A DNA stretch of 64,000 nucleotides from assembly GCF_000934745.1 (NCBI RefSeq), contig NZ_JYNO01000001.1:682001-746000 (forward strand), given 5' to 3'. The notes below the pieces were generated by a model that had not been told where the DNA came from, searched no databases, and saw nothing but the letters and a program-made list of their open reading frames with translations. This DNA is from Desulfonatronum thioautotrophicum (GTDB lineage: Bacteria; Desulfobacterota; Desulfovibrionia; Desulfovibrionales; Desulfonatronaceae). A program made the translations under genes and the position numbers. Below, one piece after another: positions 33,960-42,877 of the stretch. Numbering within the stretch: the first letter of the stretch is position 1; every line of letters begins with the position of its first letter.

Positions 33960-34988
33960 ATGGCGGAACAACGCATCAACGCGGCGGATGCCCTGGAACT
34001 CTGGAACGATCTGAATGTCATTGAGATCGGGGCGCTGGCCCATGCGCGACGGATGGCCGTGCATCCCCAGGCCGTGGTCACGTATATCGTGGATCGAAAC
34101 ATCAACTATACCAATATCTGTGTTTCCGGGTGCCGATTCTGCGCCTTCTACCGATCCCCCGGCGATGCCGCGGGCTATGTTCTGAGCCTGGACGAACTGG
34201 GCGTGAAGGTCCGGGAAACCATGGACTTGGGAGGTCGGCAGATTCTGCTTCAGGGCGGGATGAATCCGGAGCTGCATCTGGATTTTTACCAGGACATGCT
34301 GATGTTCCTGAAGCGGGAATTTCCGGAGGTAGCCGTGCACGGCTTCTCCCCCCCGGAGATCGTGTTTTTGTCCGAGGCCTCCGGCCTGAGCGTGACCGAA
34401 GTGGTGGCCCGCCTTGCCGCCGCCGGCCTGGATTCCATTCCCGGCGGGGGGGCGGAGATTCTGGTGGACCACGTCCGCACCCGTATCTCGCCCCATAAAT
34501 GCTCCGCGGCCAAATGGCTGGAGGTCATGGAATGCGCCCATGGCCAAGGTCTGAAAACCACGGCGACCATGATGTTCGGGCACGGAGAGCAAATCGAAGA
34601 CCGGCTGGCGCACATGGAAAAGCTGCGCGACCTGCAGGACCGGACCAGCGGCTTCACCGCGTTCATCCCCTGGACCTTTCAGCCCCGCAACACGAAGATC
34701 GACGTTCCCGAAGCATCTTCCGTCGAATACCTGAAATTTTTGGCCCTCAGTCGTCTCTATCTGGATAACATCGCCCATATCCAGGCTTCCTGGGTCACCC
34801 AGGGCCCTCTGGTGGGCCAGATGGCCTTGCACTGGGGCGCGGACGACATGGGATCGACCATGATCGAGGAAAACGTGGTCGCCGCCGCCGGGGTGCGTTT
34901 CCTGCTCCCCGAAGAGGATCTGCGGGCCATTGTCGAGGGCGCGGGGTTCACGCCCATGCGCCGCAAGATGGATTATTCACCGGCGTGA
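33960..34988 (+). CDS. mqnC: Radical SAM dehypoxanthinyl futalosine cyclase
   Basis: 342 residues from the ATG at 33960 (GGCAGGAG just upstream; a GTG two codons earlier is the alternative). The radical SAM cluster motif is C54-x3-C58-x2-C61 (ICVSGCRFCAFYR). Other MqnC landmarks are VDRNINYTNIC, ILLQGGMNPELHLDFY, GFSPPEI, LDSIPGGGAEILVD, TATMMFGHGE and FIPWTFQPRNTKI. It cyclises dehypoxanthinyl futalosine in the futalosine route to menaquinone, so this organism probably makes menaquinone that way. An M24 peptidase gene follows at 24 bp. Confidence 0.95.
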   Translation: MAEQRINAADALELWNDLNVIEIGALAHARRMAVHPQAVVTYIVDRNINYTNICVSGCRFCAFYRSPGDAAGYVLSLDELGVKVRETMDLGGRQILLQGGMNPELHLDFYQDMLMFLKREFPEVAVHGFSPPEIVFLSEASGLSVTEVVARLAAAGLDSIPGGGAEILVDHVRTRISPHKCSAAKWLEVMECAHGQGLKTTATMMFGHGEQIEDRLAHMEKLRDLQDRTSGFTAFIPWTFQPRNTKIDVPEASSVEYLKFLALSRLYLDNIAHIQASWVTQGPLVGQMALHWGADDMGSTMIEENVVAAAGVRFLLPEEDLRAIVEGAGFTPMRRKMDYSPA

Positions 34989-35012
34989 GGCCGATCCAAA
35001 GAGAGGAATGAA

Positions 35013-36245
35013 ATGATTTTTGAAGCCCTGGAACGTATCCCGGAAGAAGAGCTTCGCCGGCGATGGGAGCGGTGTCGGTCCTTGTTGCGGAACCACTTGC
35101 CCGACGCGGGCGGAATGCTCGTTTTTTCGCGGATGAATATCTATTACTTTACTGGAGCCTGGGCCAACGGGGTGTTCTGGCTGCCCCTGGAAGGTCGACC
35201 GGTGTTGCTGGTGCGCAAAGGCATTGAACGGGTCAGGTTGGAGTCCGCGGTGGAGCGGGTGGCGGTTTACCGTTCATTTCGGGAATTGCCCGGTCTGGTA
35301 GCGGAAGCCGGCTCGCCCCTGTCCGAAACGGTCGGCGTGGAGATGTCCGGATTGACCTGGGCCCTGGGCCAGGGTTTGGCCAGGCATTTGAGCGGACATG
35401 ATCTGCGCCCCGTCGATGGTCTGCTGAACCAGACCAGGGCGGTGAAGACACCATGGGAGCTGGCCAAGATGCGCCTGATCGGCGCTCGTCATGACCACTG
35501 CCTGCGGGAGTTGCTGCCGGAGCGGATCGCGCCGGGCATGACTGAGCGGGATATCTCGATTCGCATCTGGGAGGTGTTTTTCAGTCAGGGGCATCACGGG
35601 CTGTTGCGGATGCAGAACCACGGGGAGGAGATTTTCCTGGGCCACGTCTCCGCCGGGGACAGCGCCAACTATCCCAGTGTGTTCGACGGTCCGGTGGGGC
35701 TGCGCGGAGCCCACCCGGCCGTGACCCACATGGGATATGCTGGTGCGGTCTGGAGGGCCGGGGAACCGTTGGTCCTGGATGTGGGTTTCGCCCTGGAAGG
35801 CTACCAGACGGACAAGACCCAGGTCTATTGGGCGGGAGCATGCGAGGATATTCCCGAGCAGGCACTGCGCGCCCACGACTTCTGCATTGCCGTGCAGGGG
35901 TGGCTGGCCGAGAACCTGCGGCCCGGAGCCGTTCCCAGCCGGATGTTCCAGCATTGCTGGGACTGGGCCGAACAGGAAGGTTGGGGCGAAGGATTCATGG
36001 CCCTGGGCGGGAACAAGGTCCGCTTTCTGGGTCACGGCATCGGCCTGGCCATCGACGAATGGCCGGCCCTGGCCAAGGGTTTCGAGGCCCCCCTGGAACT
36101 GGGCATGGTCCTGGCTCTGGAACCGAAGATCGGGCTGCCCGGTCTGGGCATGGTCGGCGTGGAGAACACCTTCGAGGTCACCCCGGAGGGCGGACGCTGC
36201 CTGACCGGAAGTGATTATGCCATGGTCTGCGTGGATACGAGGTAG
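35013..36245 (+). CDS. M24-family metallopeptidase (Xaa-Pro aminopeptidase-like)
   Basis: 410 residues. The N-terminal creatinase-like domain (about 1-150, with MNIYYFTGAWANGVFWLP) is followed by the pita-bread catalytic domain. Metal-ligand positions are recognisable: LVLDVGFALEGYQTDKTQVYW (two Asp), FLGHGIGLAIDEWPALAKGF (His), LALEPKIGLPG and GVENTFEVTPEGG (two Glu). It cleaves an N-terminal residue before proline or hydrolyses a related amide. AAAGAGAGGAATGAA precedes the ATG. Located after mqnC and possibly co-transcribed; no functional link is known. Confidence 0.9.
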   Translation: MIFEALERIPEEELRRRWERCRSLLRNHLPDAGGMLVFSRMNIYYFTGAWANGVFWLPLEGRPVLLVRKGIERVRLESAVERVAVYRSFRELPGLVAEAGSPLSETVGVEMSGLTWALGQGLARHLSGHDLRPVDGLLNQTRAVKTPWELAKMRLIGARHDHCLRELLPERIAPGMTERDISIRIWEVFFSQGHHGLLRMQNHGEEIFLGHVSAGDSANYPSVFDGPVGLRGAHPAVTHMGYAGAVWRAGEPLVLDVGFALEGYQTDKTQVYWAGACEDIPEQALRAHDFCIAVQGWLAENLRPGAVPSRMFQHCWDWAEQEGWGEGFMALGGNKVRFLGHGIGLAIDEWPALAKGFEAPLELGMVLALEPKIGLPGLGMVGVENTFEVTPEGGRCLTGSDYAMVCVDTR

Positions 36246-36278
36246 GCTTCAACGGCACACGACGACCGTTGCCGCTGG

Positions 36279-38135
36279 TCACACCACCTTGAGGCCCGCT
36301 TTCTGGTCCTGACCAGGTGCATCTTGCGGGAAAAACATGCTCACCCGCGCTCCCTGACCGGGTGACGAGGTTATTTCCAGCCGTCCTCCGTGGTCGCGCA
36401 CGATTTTGCGTACGATGGCCAAACCCAGCCCGGAGCCGTCCTTGCGCGTGGTATAGAACGGTTCCAGGGCGCGTTGGCGCTGCTCAGCGTTCATGCCCGG
36501 GCCGTTGTCCCGAATCACGACCCAGAGTCCCTCGAGACCCGTCTCCATATGAACTTCGATGACTCCCGCTTCACCCCCCTTGTTTTCGGCCACGGCCTGG
36601 ACTGCGTTCATGAGCAGATTGAGCAGGCACTGTTTGAGCAGGTCCGGGTCGGCCCAGACGGTCCGTTCCTGGTCAAAATGGGAACGAATTTCGATTCCAT
36701 GGCGGTCAAGATCGGTGTGCAGCAACGTCTCGACGCTTCCCAGCAATTCGGGCAGCCGGACCGCGCTTTTTTCCGGCGACTTGGGCTTGGCCAGAAAGAG
36801 CAGGTCGGTGATCACCCGGTTCAGGCGGTCGGCTTCGGCGACCATGGTCCGGGCGTAGGTTTCCTCGGGTTCGCGACCAGCCAGCTTGCCAGCGAAAAAT
36901 TGGGCAAAGCCGCGCAGGGCGCTGAGTGGATTGCGGATTTCATGGGCCACGGCCGCGGCCAGCCTGCCGATGGCCGCCAGGCGCTCGGACTCCTGCAGGC
37001 TGTCTTCCAGCTTTCTGATTGCGGTCCGGTCCCGGACCAGCACCAGCCGTTCGCCCAATTCCCGCTCATCCGCCCGCAGGGGCACGGCCAGAATTTCCAG
37101 ATGGCGATCCGCGAAAGAGAAGCTTCGCCAGGACATGTCGCTCGAATTCCCGGGAAGGTTCGATGAAGAAGCTCCTTGCAGATTCCTTTCATCTTGTGCT
37201 GCTCCGTGCTGCCCCCTTTGGTGTTTCACCTGAGCGAGGTCCTGGCCAAGAACTTGGCCAAGATCTTGTTCAGGCGGCTGTCCCATCGACTCTTGATTCA
37301 GGTCGAGATCCTCCCATCGACGGCCCGGCAGCGGCTTGTCGTCGCCCAGGAGGATGACGGCGGAAGGGTTGGCTCCGCGGATTATTCCCTCGGCGTCCAC
37401 GGTGAGCAGGCCGTCCGGCAGATTGTCCACCAACCTGGCCTGAAACTGTTCCAGTTCCTTGACCTTGGCGCCTTGCTCCCGGCGTTGCAGCAGCTTCACC
37501 GCGCCGATCCACAACAGCACCACCGAGGCCAGCACGTATCCGCCCTGCCAGAGCGCGGCGCGGCGGGCGTCGTTGTACATGACCATGTGCTCGCTCATGT
37601 CCAGGCCAAGGACCAGGTAGGAGGGGTGCCCCCGGGTCTCGTGGGTCGGTGGCAGAAATGATTCATGCATGTGCCGGGCAGCCGGGTGTTTGAGCTGATG
37701 GACGTAAAGCAGAATGTCCTGGCCCCGGTGGCGGGCGAATCCGTGCCACTGTTGCTCGCTGCGCAGTGTTTCCAATGCGGAGTGGGGAATTGCCGGAACG
37801 TTTTCCGGATCTTCGGAGGCGAGCATCATTTGACCGGTGGGCCCCACGACACCCACAAGGACCAGGTCCGGGGAAGTGAGCAATTCCTGGAGAAACTCCT
37901 TGCCCGAAAGTCTGGGGGTGGCCATCCGGCCGGGCCCGCGCATCCGCCAGACCATGTTGCCTTCAATGCCCATGGCCACGACCCGGGCCGCCAGCACCAT
38001 GTGCTGCTCAACAGCCTGCCGCTGCTGCCGTAGATTCTGCCAGGTGACGAAGATCAGGCTCAACCCGAGCAGGACAATGGCCAGCAGGGGCATGAGATAG
38101 CGTGTTTCGCGGTGGATGGCCGGCAGGATGTGCAT
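36279..38135 (-). CDS. zraS: Membrane sensor histidine kinase (ZraS-like)
   Basis: 618 residues. TM1 at about 13-32, a periplasmic sensor of about 160 residues (VVGPTGQMMLASEDPENVPAIP, RGHPSYLVLGLDM), then TM2 near 195-215. A PAS domain follows (LVDNLPDGLLTVDAEGIIRGANPSAVILLG) that carries a Gln-rich insert at about 285-335. HisKA contains VAHEIRNPLSALRGF, and HATPase_c has NLLMNAVQAV, DNGPGMN and GSGLGLAIVRKIV. The PAS-HisKA arrangement and the zraP gene just upstream fit the zinc/envelope-stress sensor ZraS. Its regulator zraR is not adjacent. The zinc ligand is inferred from context. Confidence 0.85.
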   Translation of the reverse strand: MHILPAIHRETRYLMPLLAIVLLGLSLIFVTWQNLRQQRQAVEQHMVLAARVVAMGIEGNMVWRMRGPGRMATPRLSGKEFLQELLTSPDLVLVGVVGPTGQMMLASEDPENVPAIPHSALETLRSEQQWHGFARHRGQDILLYVHQLKHPAARHMHESFLPPTHETRGHPSYLVLGLDMSEHMVMYNDARRAALWQGGYVLASVVLLWIGAVKLLQRREQGAKVKELEQFQARLVDNLPDGLLTVDAEGIIRGANPSAVILLGDDKPLPGRRWEDLDLNQESMGQPPEQDLGQVLGQDLAQVKHQRGQHGAAQDERNLQGASSSNLPGNSSDMSWRSFSFADRHLEILAVPLRADERELGERLVLVRDRTAIRKLEDSLQESERLAAIGRLAAAVAHEIRNPLSALRGFAQFFAGKLAGREPEETYARTMVAEADRLNRVITDLLFLAKPKSPEKSAVRLPELLGSVETLLHTDLDRHGIEIRSHFDQERTVWADPDLLKQCLLNLLMNAVQAVAENKGGEAGVIEVHMETGLEGLWVVIRDNGPGMNAEQRQRALEPFYTTRKDGSGLGLAIVRKIVRDHGGRLEITSSPGQGARVSMFFPQDAPGQDQKAGLKVV

Positions 38136-38163
38136 GGATTGGGTGGGTGTCGCGTGGGCTGAT

Positions 38164-38200
38164 AAAACGAAACGCCGCCTCGGGGTCGGGCGGCGTTTCG
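38164..38200 (-). terminator. Hairpin between zraP and zraS
   Basis: CGAAACGCCGCC (38168-38179) and GGCGGCGTTTCG (38189-38200) form a 12-bp stem. On the minus strand it is followed by only four T, so it probably attenuates rather than fully stops transcription into zraS. Confidence 0.7.
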
Positions 38201-38216
38201 CGCTGTGAAGGGGTGG

Positions 38217-38726
38217 TTAGTGCGCTCCGTGTCCGAACATCATCGGGCAGCCGCCCCGGCCCATCCGGGCCTTTTTTCCGTGACCAGCCATGCCTGAGTA
38301 TCTGCCGGCACCCTTGCTGCTCATCAAATGCCCTGTTTCCTCGAAGACCGTACGCCGAAGCTGGTTGTTGAGCTGCATGGCCTCGCCTTGCAGAGTGATG
38401 ATTTCGGTACTGACAGCGTAAACTTGGGCCTGGTCCAACTCCGCGGCGGCCAAAAGCACGTCCAGCTCGGCCTGCTTGGCCCGCAGTTGCAGGTTGAGTT
38501 GCATCAAGGACTTGCGGTGCTCCTCGAACAGCTCTGTCATCGCTTCCTGCTGCTCAGGGGAGAGATTGCCCAGGACGGGGTGATCGAAATCGCCTTGATG
38601 CTGCTTTGCCTGGGCTCTGGGCTTGCCGGGCTGATCCGCGCCGTGCTGGTGTTGTTGGGCCAAAACCGGAATGGCGAAGAGGGTTAGAGCAAGAAAAATT
38701 GCACTGATGGATACGAAATGTCGCAT
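38217..38726 (-). CDS. zraP: ZraP-like periplasmic zinc-responsive chaperone (Spy/CpxP superfamily)
   Basis: 169 residues with signal peptide 1-23 (FAIPVLA-Q). The body is the helical Spy/CpxP/ZraP fold with NLSPEQQEAMTELFEEHRKSLMQLNLQLRAKQAELDVLLAAAELD. Both ends are rich in metal-binding residues: QQHQHGADQ after the signal, and GHGKKARMGRGGCPMMFGHGAH at the end (one Cys, several His and Met). ZraP binds Zn2+, acts as a periplasmic chaperone and dampens ZraSR signalling. Expression from the sigma-54 promoter at 38776-38791 is strongly supported. Confidence 0.9.
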   Translation of the reverse strand: MRHFVSISAIFLALTLFAIPVLAQQHQHGADQPGKPRAQAKQHQGDFDHPVLGNLSPEQQEAMTELFEEHRKSLMQLNLQLRAKQAELDVLLAAAELDQAQVYAVSTEIITLQGEAMQLNNQLRRTVFEETGHLMSSKGAGRYSGMAGHGKKARMGRGGCPMMFGHGAH

Positions 38727-38775
38727 GGAACTCCTCCTGGTAAAGGTGGTTGTGGTGAATGAATGACAAGCCTAA

Positions 38776-38791
38776 AGCAAAGGGCGTGCCA
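38776..38791 (-). promoter_or_regulatory. Sigma-54 promoter of zraP
   Basis: Read on the minus strand, TGGCACGCCCTTTGCT is an essentially perfect -24/-12 element (TGGCAC-N5-TTGCT). It lies 50 bp upstream of the zraP ATG. Confidence 0.9.
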
Positions 38792-38852
38792 GTTTTAAAA
38801 GCTTTAGATAATGAAAGGTTAGCGCTTTAGAGGAAAAAGTTGTGCAGGGGTA

Positions 38853-38903
38853 TGTGCAAAATATTGCGCAAAAGTCACCCTGTTTGCGCAAGGTCCTGCG
38901 CAA
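38853..38903 (-). promoter_or_regulatory. Putative enhancer sites for the zraP sigma-54 promoter
   Basis: Four related motifs stand 60-130 bp upstream of the promoter: TGTGCAA (38853-38859), TTGCGCAA (38864-38871), TTGCGCAA (38884-38891) and TGCGCAA (38897-38903). The two perfect palindromes are 20 bp apart, that is two helical turns, as expected for a dimeric activator such as ZraR. Confidence 0.65.
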
Positions 38904-38926
38904 ATCATTGGAAGGCATTTATGGGG

Positions 38927-39289
38927 TCAGCCCCAATCCGCGAAATCGCCGGACGGGATTGCAATACCTTGGGGTTTTGGAAAAAAATACATCCAGGCCC
39001 GCACGGCTTCATGTTCGTTCAGAACGATCGCCGTTGCCTCGCGGCGGTACAGTCGGGGGTGGTCTTCCAATTCATCCAGAAGGGCCAAAATGGCCGGCGT
39101 GACGCGGTAGAGCTCCCCGTGAATTCTGGTCAGGCTTGGGTGGCGGCAGACGCATGGATACTCGTTCATCCACAGGGAGTAGCGGTCAGCGGTCCGCCCA
39201 TCCCCCAGGAAGGGCGAGCCGCTGAGCAGGTGGTGGTAGGTGAAGCCGCGGCGCAAGGTCCCGTAGACGAAAACATTGCTGTTTTGCAT
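38927..39289 (-). CDS. Gamma-glutamylcyclotransferase-like protein
   Basis: 120 residues from the ATG at 39287-39289 (another ATG at 39307). The fold signature is VFVYGTLRRGFTYHHLL at the N terminus. LDELEDHPRLYRRE contains the catalytic-type glutamate, and VRAWMYFFPKP closes the barrel. Such small GGCT/AIG2 domain proteins cyclise gamma-glutamyl amines or act in side-product repair; the substrate is unknown. It is separated from zraP by the zraP regulatory region. Confidence 0.85.
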   Translation of the reverse strand: MQNSNVFVYGTLRRGFTYHHLLSGSPFLGDGRTADRYSLWMNEYPCVCRHPSLTRIHGELYRVTPAILALLDELEDHPRLYRREATAIVLNEHEAVRAWMYFFPKPQGIAIPSGDFADWG

Positions 39290-39347
39290 GGATAAACCGC
39301 GGCACATTCATATGCGTGGCCCACGCGGTGACCACTTATGCAGGTTT

Positions 39348-39575
39348 CTAGCGCCAGGAGCCTGGTTCTTCGGAATAAATGGCGGATAATTGCTCGCTGA
39401 TCACCACGCGAATTTCCTTGTCACTCTCCTGCAAGTCAACATTTGAAGCCGGGTCAAGGCCCTGATCCAGAGCCAATTCTTCCCAATGTTTCTTGACCTT
39501 TTCCGCCGCGGCCTTGATCGCTTCCATTCCGGATGGGTGCTTGATATGTCGGAATACAGGTGTGAGATGCATCAT
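39348..39575 (-). CDS. Small conserved-type protein of unknown function
   Basis: 75 residues from an ATG at 39573-39575 that has AAGGAGG at ideal spacing; the frame continues upstream to 39746 but without a ribosome-binding site. It is a soluble helical protein: HPSGMEAIKAAAEKVKKHWEELALDQGLDP, then a beta-like end (SDKEIRVVISEQLSAIYSEEPGSWR). I do not recognise it. The upstream 39576-39845 stretch contains no supported gene. Confidence 0.65.
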   Translation of the reverse strand: MMHLTPVFRHIKHPSGMEAIKAAAEKVKKHWEELALDQGLDPASNVDLQESDKEIRVVISEQLSAIYSEEPGSWR

Positions 39576-39847
39576 GTCGTCGCCTCCTTGATGATTTACA
39601 TGCCAAATTTTAGATTTTAAGATGATACCGGCTATTGTCAAGCGGTCAAAGCGATTGAAAGGAACAAGAAGCGCATGCCTGCCCTCGAATCGCTCGTCGC
39701 CCATATCAGCTGCGGAGAGGATGTCATAAAGGAGGAGTTGGAGCAAAAACTGAACCGCGCAATTTCCTCTGAAACATAAATGGTTATGGTCGCGTTAGCG
39801 GTTGGATGGGCAAGGAGATTGCTCTGTTCACCTCCCCGCGAGGTGCT

Positions 39848-39888
39848 AAAAAAAACAGTCCCGCGGACGGATGATCCGTCCGCGGGAC
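39848..39888 (-). terminator. Terminator of the UPF0182 gene
   Basis: GTCCCGCGGACGGAT (39858-39872) and its inverse at 39874-39888 form a strong stem. On the minus strand it is followed by a run of eight T after GTCCCGC..GACTG. Confidence 0.88.
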
Positions 39889-39919
39889 CGTGGATGTACG
39901 GAACGTTTGCCTGGAAGGG

Positions 39920-42652
39920 TTACTGCATCATGCGCCGCAACTGGTCCACCACGTCCTGGAGCTTGTCCACGGCGTCACGCAGGCCCTGGTTGAAGTCCGG
40001 AAGCTGGATGAGCTGCCGGTCCGTCACCTCCGCGTCCACGTCTTCCACCACCGGGGCCACGGCCGGAAGATCGCCCACAAGAGCGGCGACTGAGGCATCC
40101 AGGGTCTGGTGCATGACCACCTGCCGGGAATCGGCCAGGATGATCCGCCGCAGTTCCGGAAAATCAATTGTTTCCGGAATCAGGAAGACCGGTTCGGCGT
40201 AGAGGATGGAATCCCCGATGGGGATGACCAGGAGAATGCCTCGTAAGACTTCGGAACCCACCTGGCCCCACAAGGTGAACTGTTCGGAGATCACCGCGTC
40301 GTTATCGATGCGCGCCTTGACCTGGCTGGGGCCGTCCACGTGCCGGCCGGTGGGGAAGCGGAACAGGACCTTGTCGCCGTAATGTTCCCCGTCGCTGCGC
40401 GCGGCCATCCAGCCCACCAGGTTGTGGCGGTTGATGGGCGTGAAGGGCTGGATGAGCAGGAATTCCTCCTTCTCTTCGCCGGGTAACCGGGCCACGATGT
40501 AGTAGGGCCGCAGGTGCTCGGCCCGGCCGAAGGAATGCTGCACGGGCACGGCCCATTGGTCTTCCTTGTTGTAGAAGACCACCGGATCCTCCATGTGGTA
40601 CTGGAGGAGCATCTGGGTTTGGACCGTGAACAGATCCAGGGGATAGCGGACATGGCCTCGGAGGTACTCCGGCATCTCATCCTGGGACTTGAACAGATCC
40701 GGGAACATGGCCTGATAGGTGCGGATCAGCGGGTCGCTCTCGTCGAACACGTAGTAGGTCAGGGTTCCGTGATAGGCGTCCACCACGGCCTTGACGCTGT
40801 TGCGAATGTAGTTGAAATGCCGATCCCAGGGCGTGGCATAGGGATAGCGATTCGTGGTGGTGTAGGCGTCCTGGATCCAGTACAGGCGACCGTCAGCCAC
40901 CACGGAATAGGCTTCCCGGTCGCGCAGCAGGAACGGGGTCACGGTGGTGAAGCGCTCCGGGATGGTGCGCCGGTACTGGATCCGGCTTTCCGGCGTGATC
41001 TCTCCGGAAATCAGGATGTTCACGTCCTTGAACTGCCAGGCGTACATCAGTCGGCGGAAGAACGAGTTCAGTTGGACCCCGCCGTCACCCTGGTAGTGGG
41101 TGTATACGGGACCGTCCGGACCCGGGAAGTTGAACTCCTGCATCCGGCTGTTCACGATCAGGTATTCCAGACTTTTCAAGCCGTAATAGACCTCCGGACG
41201 ATCCAGGGGAATCACCCCGGTGGGCGGCAGGTCGCGGATGAAAAATTCCGGACGGCCGCCGGTCTGAACCTCGGTTACCGGGCTCATGGCCACTCCGTAG
41301 CCGTGGGTGAACTGGAGGTGCCTGTTGACCCAGCGCTGGGCCTCGGTGGGCAGTTTCTCCGCCGAAAGCTCACGGGTGGCCAGCATGACCTGGCGCAGCT
41401 CGTCGTGCACCATGTAGCGGTCCGTGTGCACGGCCAGGAAGTCATAGTACAGGCGGAAGAACTGGATCTGGTTGTAGCTCTGCATCAAAGGGCCCTCGTC
41501 CCAAAGCCGGACGTTCTGGAGGGTCCCTTGGTTGGCATCCACCGTGGCGTGATCCACCTCGCCCAGGGCCGGGTGGCTGCTGGAGCGCAGCCCTTCCAGG
41601 CCGAAGGCCTGGCGGGTGTGGCTAATGTTGTGGGCCAGGTATGGGGTTTCCCGAGCCAGTTCGCTGGGTTCCACCACCAGACGCTGGATCACGCCGGGAA
41701 CCAGACTGCCCAGAACAAGATTCAACCCGAACCACCCGCCCACGGACCAGAGTGCCAGCTGCTTGCGCTGGGACATGGCCGCGAACACCAGCGCCCCTGC
41801 CGCTACCAGGGCCACGACGGCCATGAATGCCCTGGAAGGCAGGTTGAAGAAGTTGTCCGTGTAGCCCACGCCATGCACCGCACCCATGGACGAGAAGAGC
41901 AGGTCGTACCGGGAAAGCCAGTGGCCCGCCGCGATCAGCAGGAAAAGGAACGCACCCAGGGTGGCCAGATGGCCGAGGATCGGACCGTGCAGTGCGAAGG
42001 CTTCCCCGCGCAGGATGCTGTTCAGGTAGTAGAAGGCCCCAACGATGATCGCCACCAGGACGGTCAGGCCCACCAGCCAGGAACGGAAAAATTCCAATGC
42101 CGGAAGGGTGAAGATGTAGAAGGAGTAGTCATTGTTGAAAATCGGGTCGATTTCGCCAAAAGGCACCTGGTGCAGGTAGCGCAAGACCGTCTTCCATTCC
42201 GCGGCCGGACCGGAAGCCAGGAGGAAGGCGGCCAGGGCAACGACACCGGCGGCAAGCCAGATCAGTACACCGCGGGCGGAGTCATAGATTCGCGGGGGCA
42301 ATTTGTGGCCGCCCCGGGGAAACATCCGTCCGGTGATGCGTATGGCCGCGATCAGATTGGGCACGGCAAGAGCCAAAAAAACAACTACGGCGGCGAGATA
42401 CAATCCGACACGCGTGGTAACGACTTTCCACAGCACGCTTTGATAATCCAGGGAACCGAACCAGAGCCAGTCCGTGTAGAATCCCTGGGCCCAGTTCAGG
42501 CCGGACCAGAGGATGATCACCGCCAAACCGAGCAAACCCAACCGCAGAAAGCGATGGAACTTGGAAAAGTCCATCTCCTCGACCTTGAACTGCGGAAACG
42601 GATCCCGGGGATCATACGGGCCTTGGGGGCCGGGACCAAACGAAAACAGCAT
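39920..42652 (-). CDS. UPF0182 family large membrane protein
   Basis: 910 residues from the ATG at 42650-42652, chosen because AAGGAGG precedes it; the frame is open 14 codons further. The first third has seven hydrophobic helices (for example LLGLAVIILWSGLNWAQGFYTDWLWFGSLDYQSVLWKVV and WKTVLRYLHQVPFGEIDPIFNNDYSFYIFTLPALEFF). A long extracytoplasmic region follows (PYLAHNISHTRQAFGLEG, NLVGWMAARSDGEHYG, GDSILYAEPVFL). This is the UPF0182/COG1615 family, whose function is not known. Monocistronic, ending in a good terminator. The acidic C-terminal tail (VAPVVEDVDAEV) is variable in the family. Confidence 0.9.
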   Translation of the reverse strand: MLFSFGPGPQGPYDPRDPFPQFKVEEMDFSKFHRFLRLGLLGLAVIILWSGLNWAQGFYTDWLWFGSLDYQSVLWKVVTTRVGLYLAAVVVFLALAVPNLIAAIRITGRMFPRGGHKLPPRIYDSARGVLIWLAAGVVALAAFLLASGPAAEWKTVLRYLHQVPFGEIDPIFNNDYSFYIFTLPALEFFRSWLVGLTVLVAIIVGAFYYLNSILRGEAFALHGPILGHLATLGAFLFLLIAAGHWLSRYDLLFSSMGAVHGVGYTDNFFNLPSRAFMAVVALVAAGALVFAAMSQRKQLALWSVGGWFGLNLVLGSLVPGVIQRLVVEPSELARETPYLAHNISHTRQAFGLEGLRSSSHPALGEVDHATVDANQGTLQNVRLWDEGPLMQSYNQIQFFRLYYDFLAVHTDRYMVHDELRQVMLATRELSAEKLPTEAQRWVNRHLQFTHGYGVAMSPVTEVQTGGRPEFFIRDLPPTGVIPLDRPEVYYGLKSLEYLIVNSRMQEFNFPGPDGPVYTHYQGDGGVQLNSFFRRLMYAWQFKDVNILISGEITPESRIQYRRTIPERFTTVTPFLLRDREAYSVVADGRLYWIQDAYTTTNRYPYATPWDRHFNYIRNSVKAVVDAYHGTLTYYVFDESDPLIRTYQAMFPDLFKSQDEMPEYLRGHVRYPLDLFTVQTQMLLQYHMEDPVVFYNKEDQWAVPVQHSFGRAEHLRPYYIVARLPGEEKEEFLLIQPFTPINRHNLVGWMAARSDGEHYGDKVLFRFPTGRHVDGPSQVKARIDNDAVISEQFTLWGQVGSEVLRGILLVIPIGDSILYAEPVFLIPETIDFPELRRIILADSRQVVMHQTLDASVAALVGDLPAVAPVVEDVDAEVTDRQLIQLPDFNQGLRDAVDKLQDVVDQLRRMMQ

Positions 42653-42877
42653 CAGGACAACCTCCTTAACGAGGGGATGAAGAATGGGATCCACACTATT
42701 GTGGAGACAGCATCATTAACACGAGACAAGACGCCCAAAGGCGTTGAGCGCGACATCGCACATAAGGTGAAGCCCCTTTATCCCTTTTTGTGAATAAAAG
42801 GTCAACCGCAATTCTGCCGCCTAATACCGCACCTTAATGGCGTGCATTGCATTTTTTTGCGTCACGGGTGACAAGAC

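Noticed and set aside
39621-39779. A plus-strand open stretch ending TAA at 39777-39779 with a coding-like end (IERNKKRMPALESLVAHI..)
   Set aside because: No ribosome-binding site, no plausible full-length start and an upstream stop; at best a relic, so not listed as a gene.
40514-42793. A 759-codon plus-strand frame opposite the UPF0182 gene
   Set aside because: Low-complexity, Gln/His/Gly-rich translation without domains; the minus-strand gene has a ribosome-binding site and terminator.
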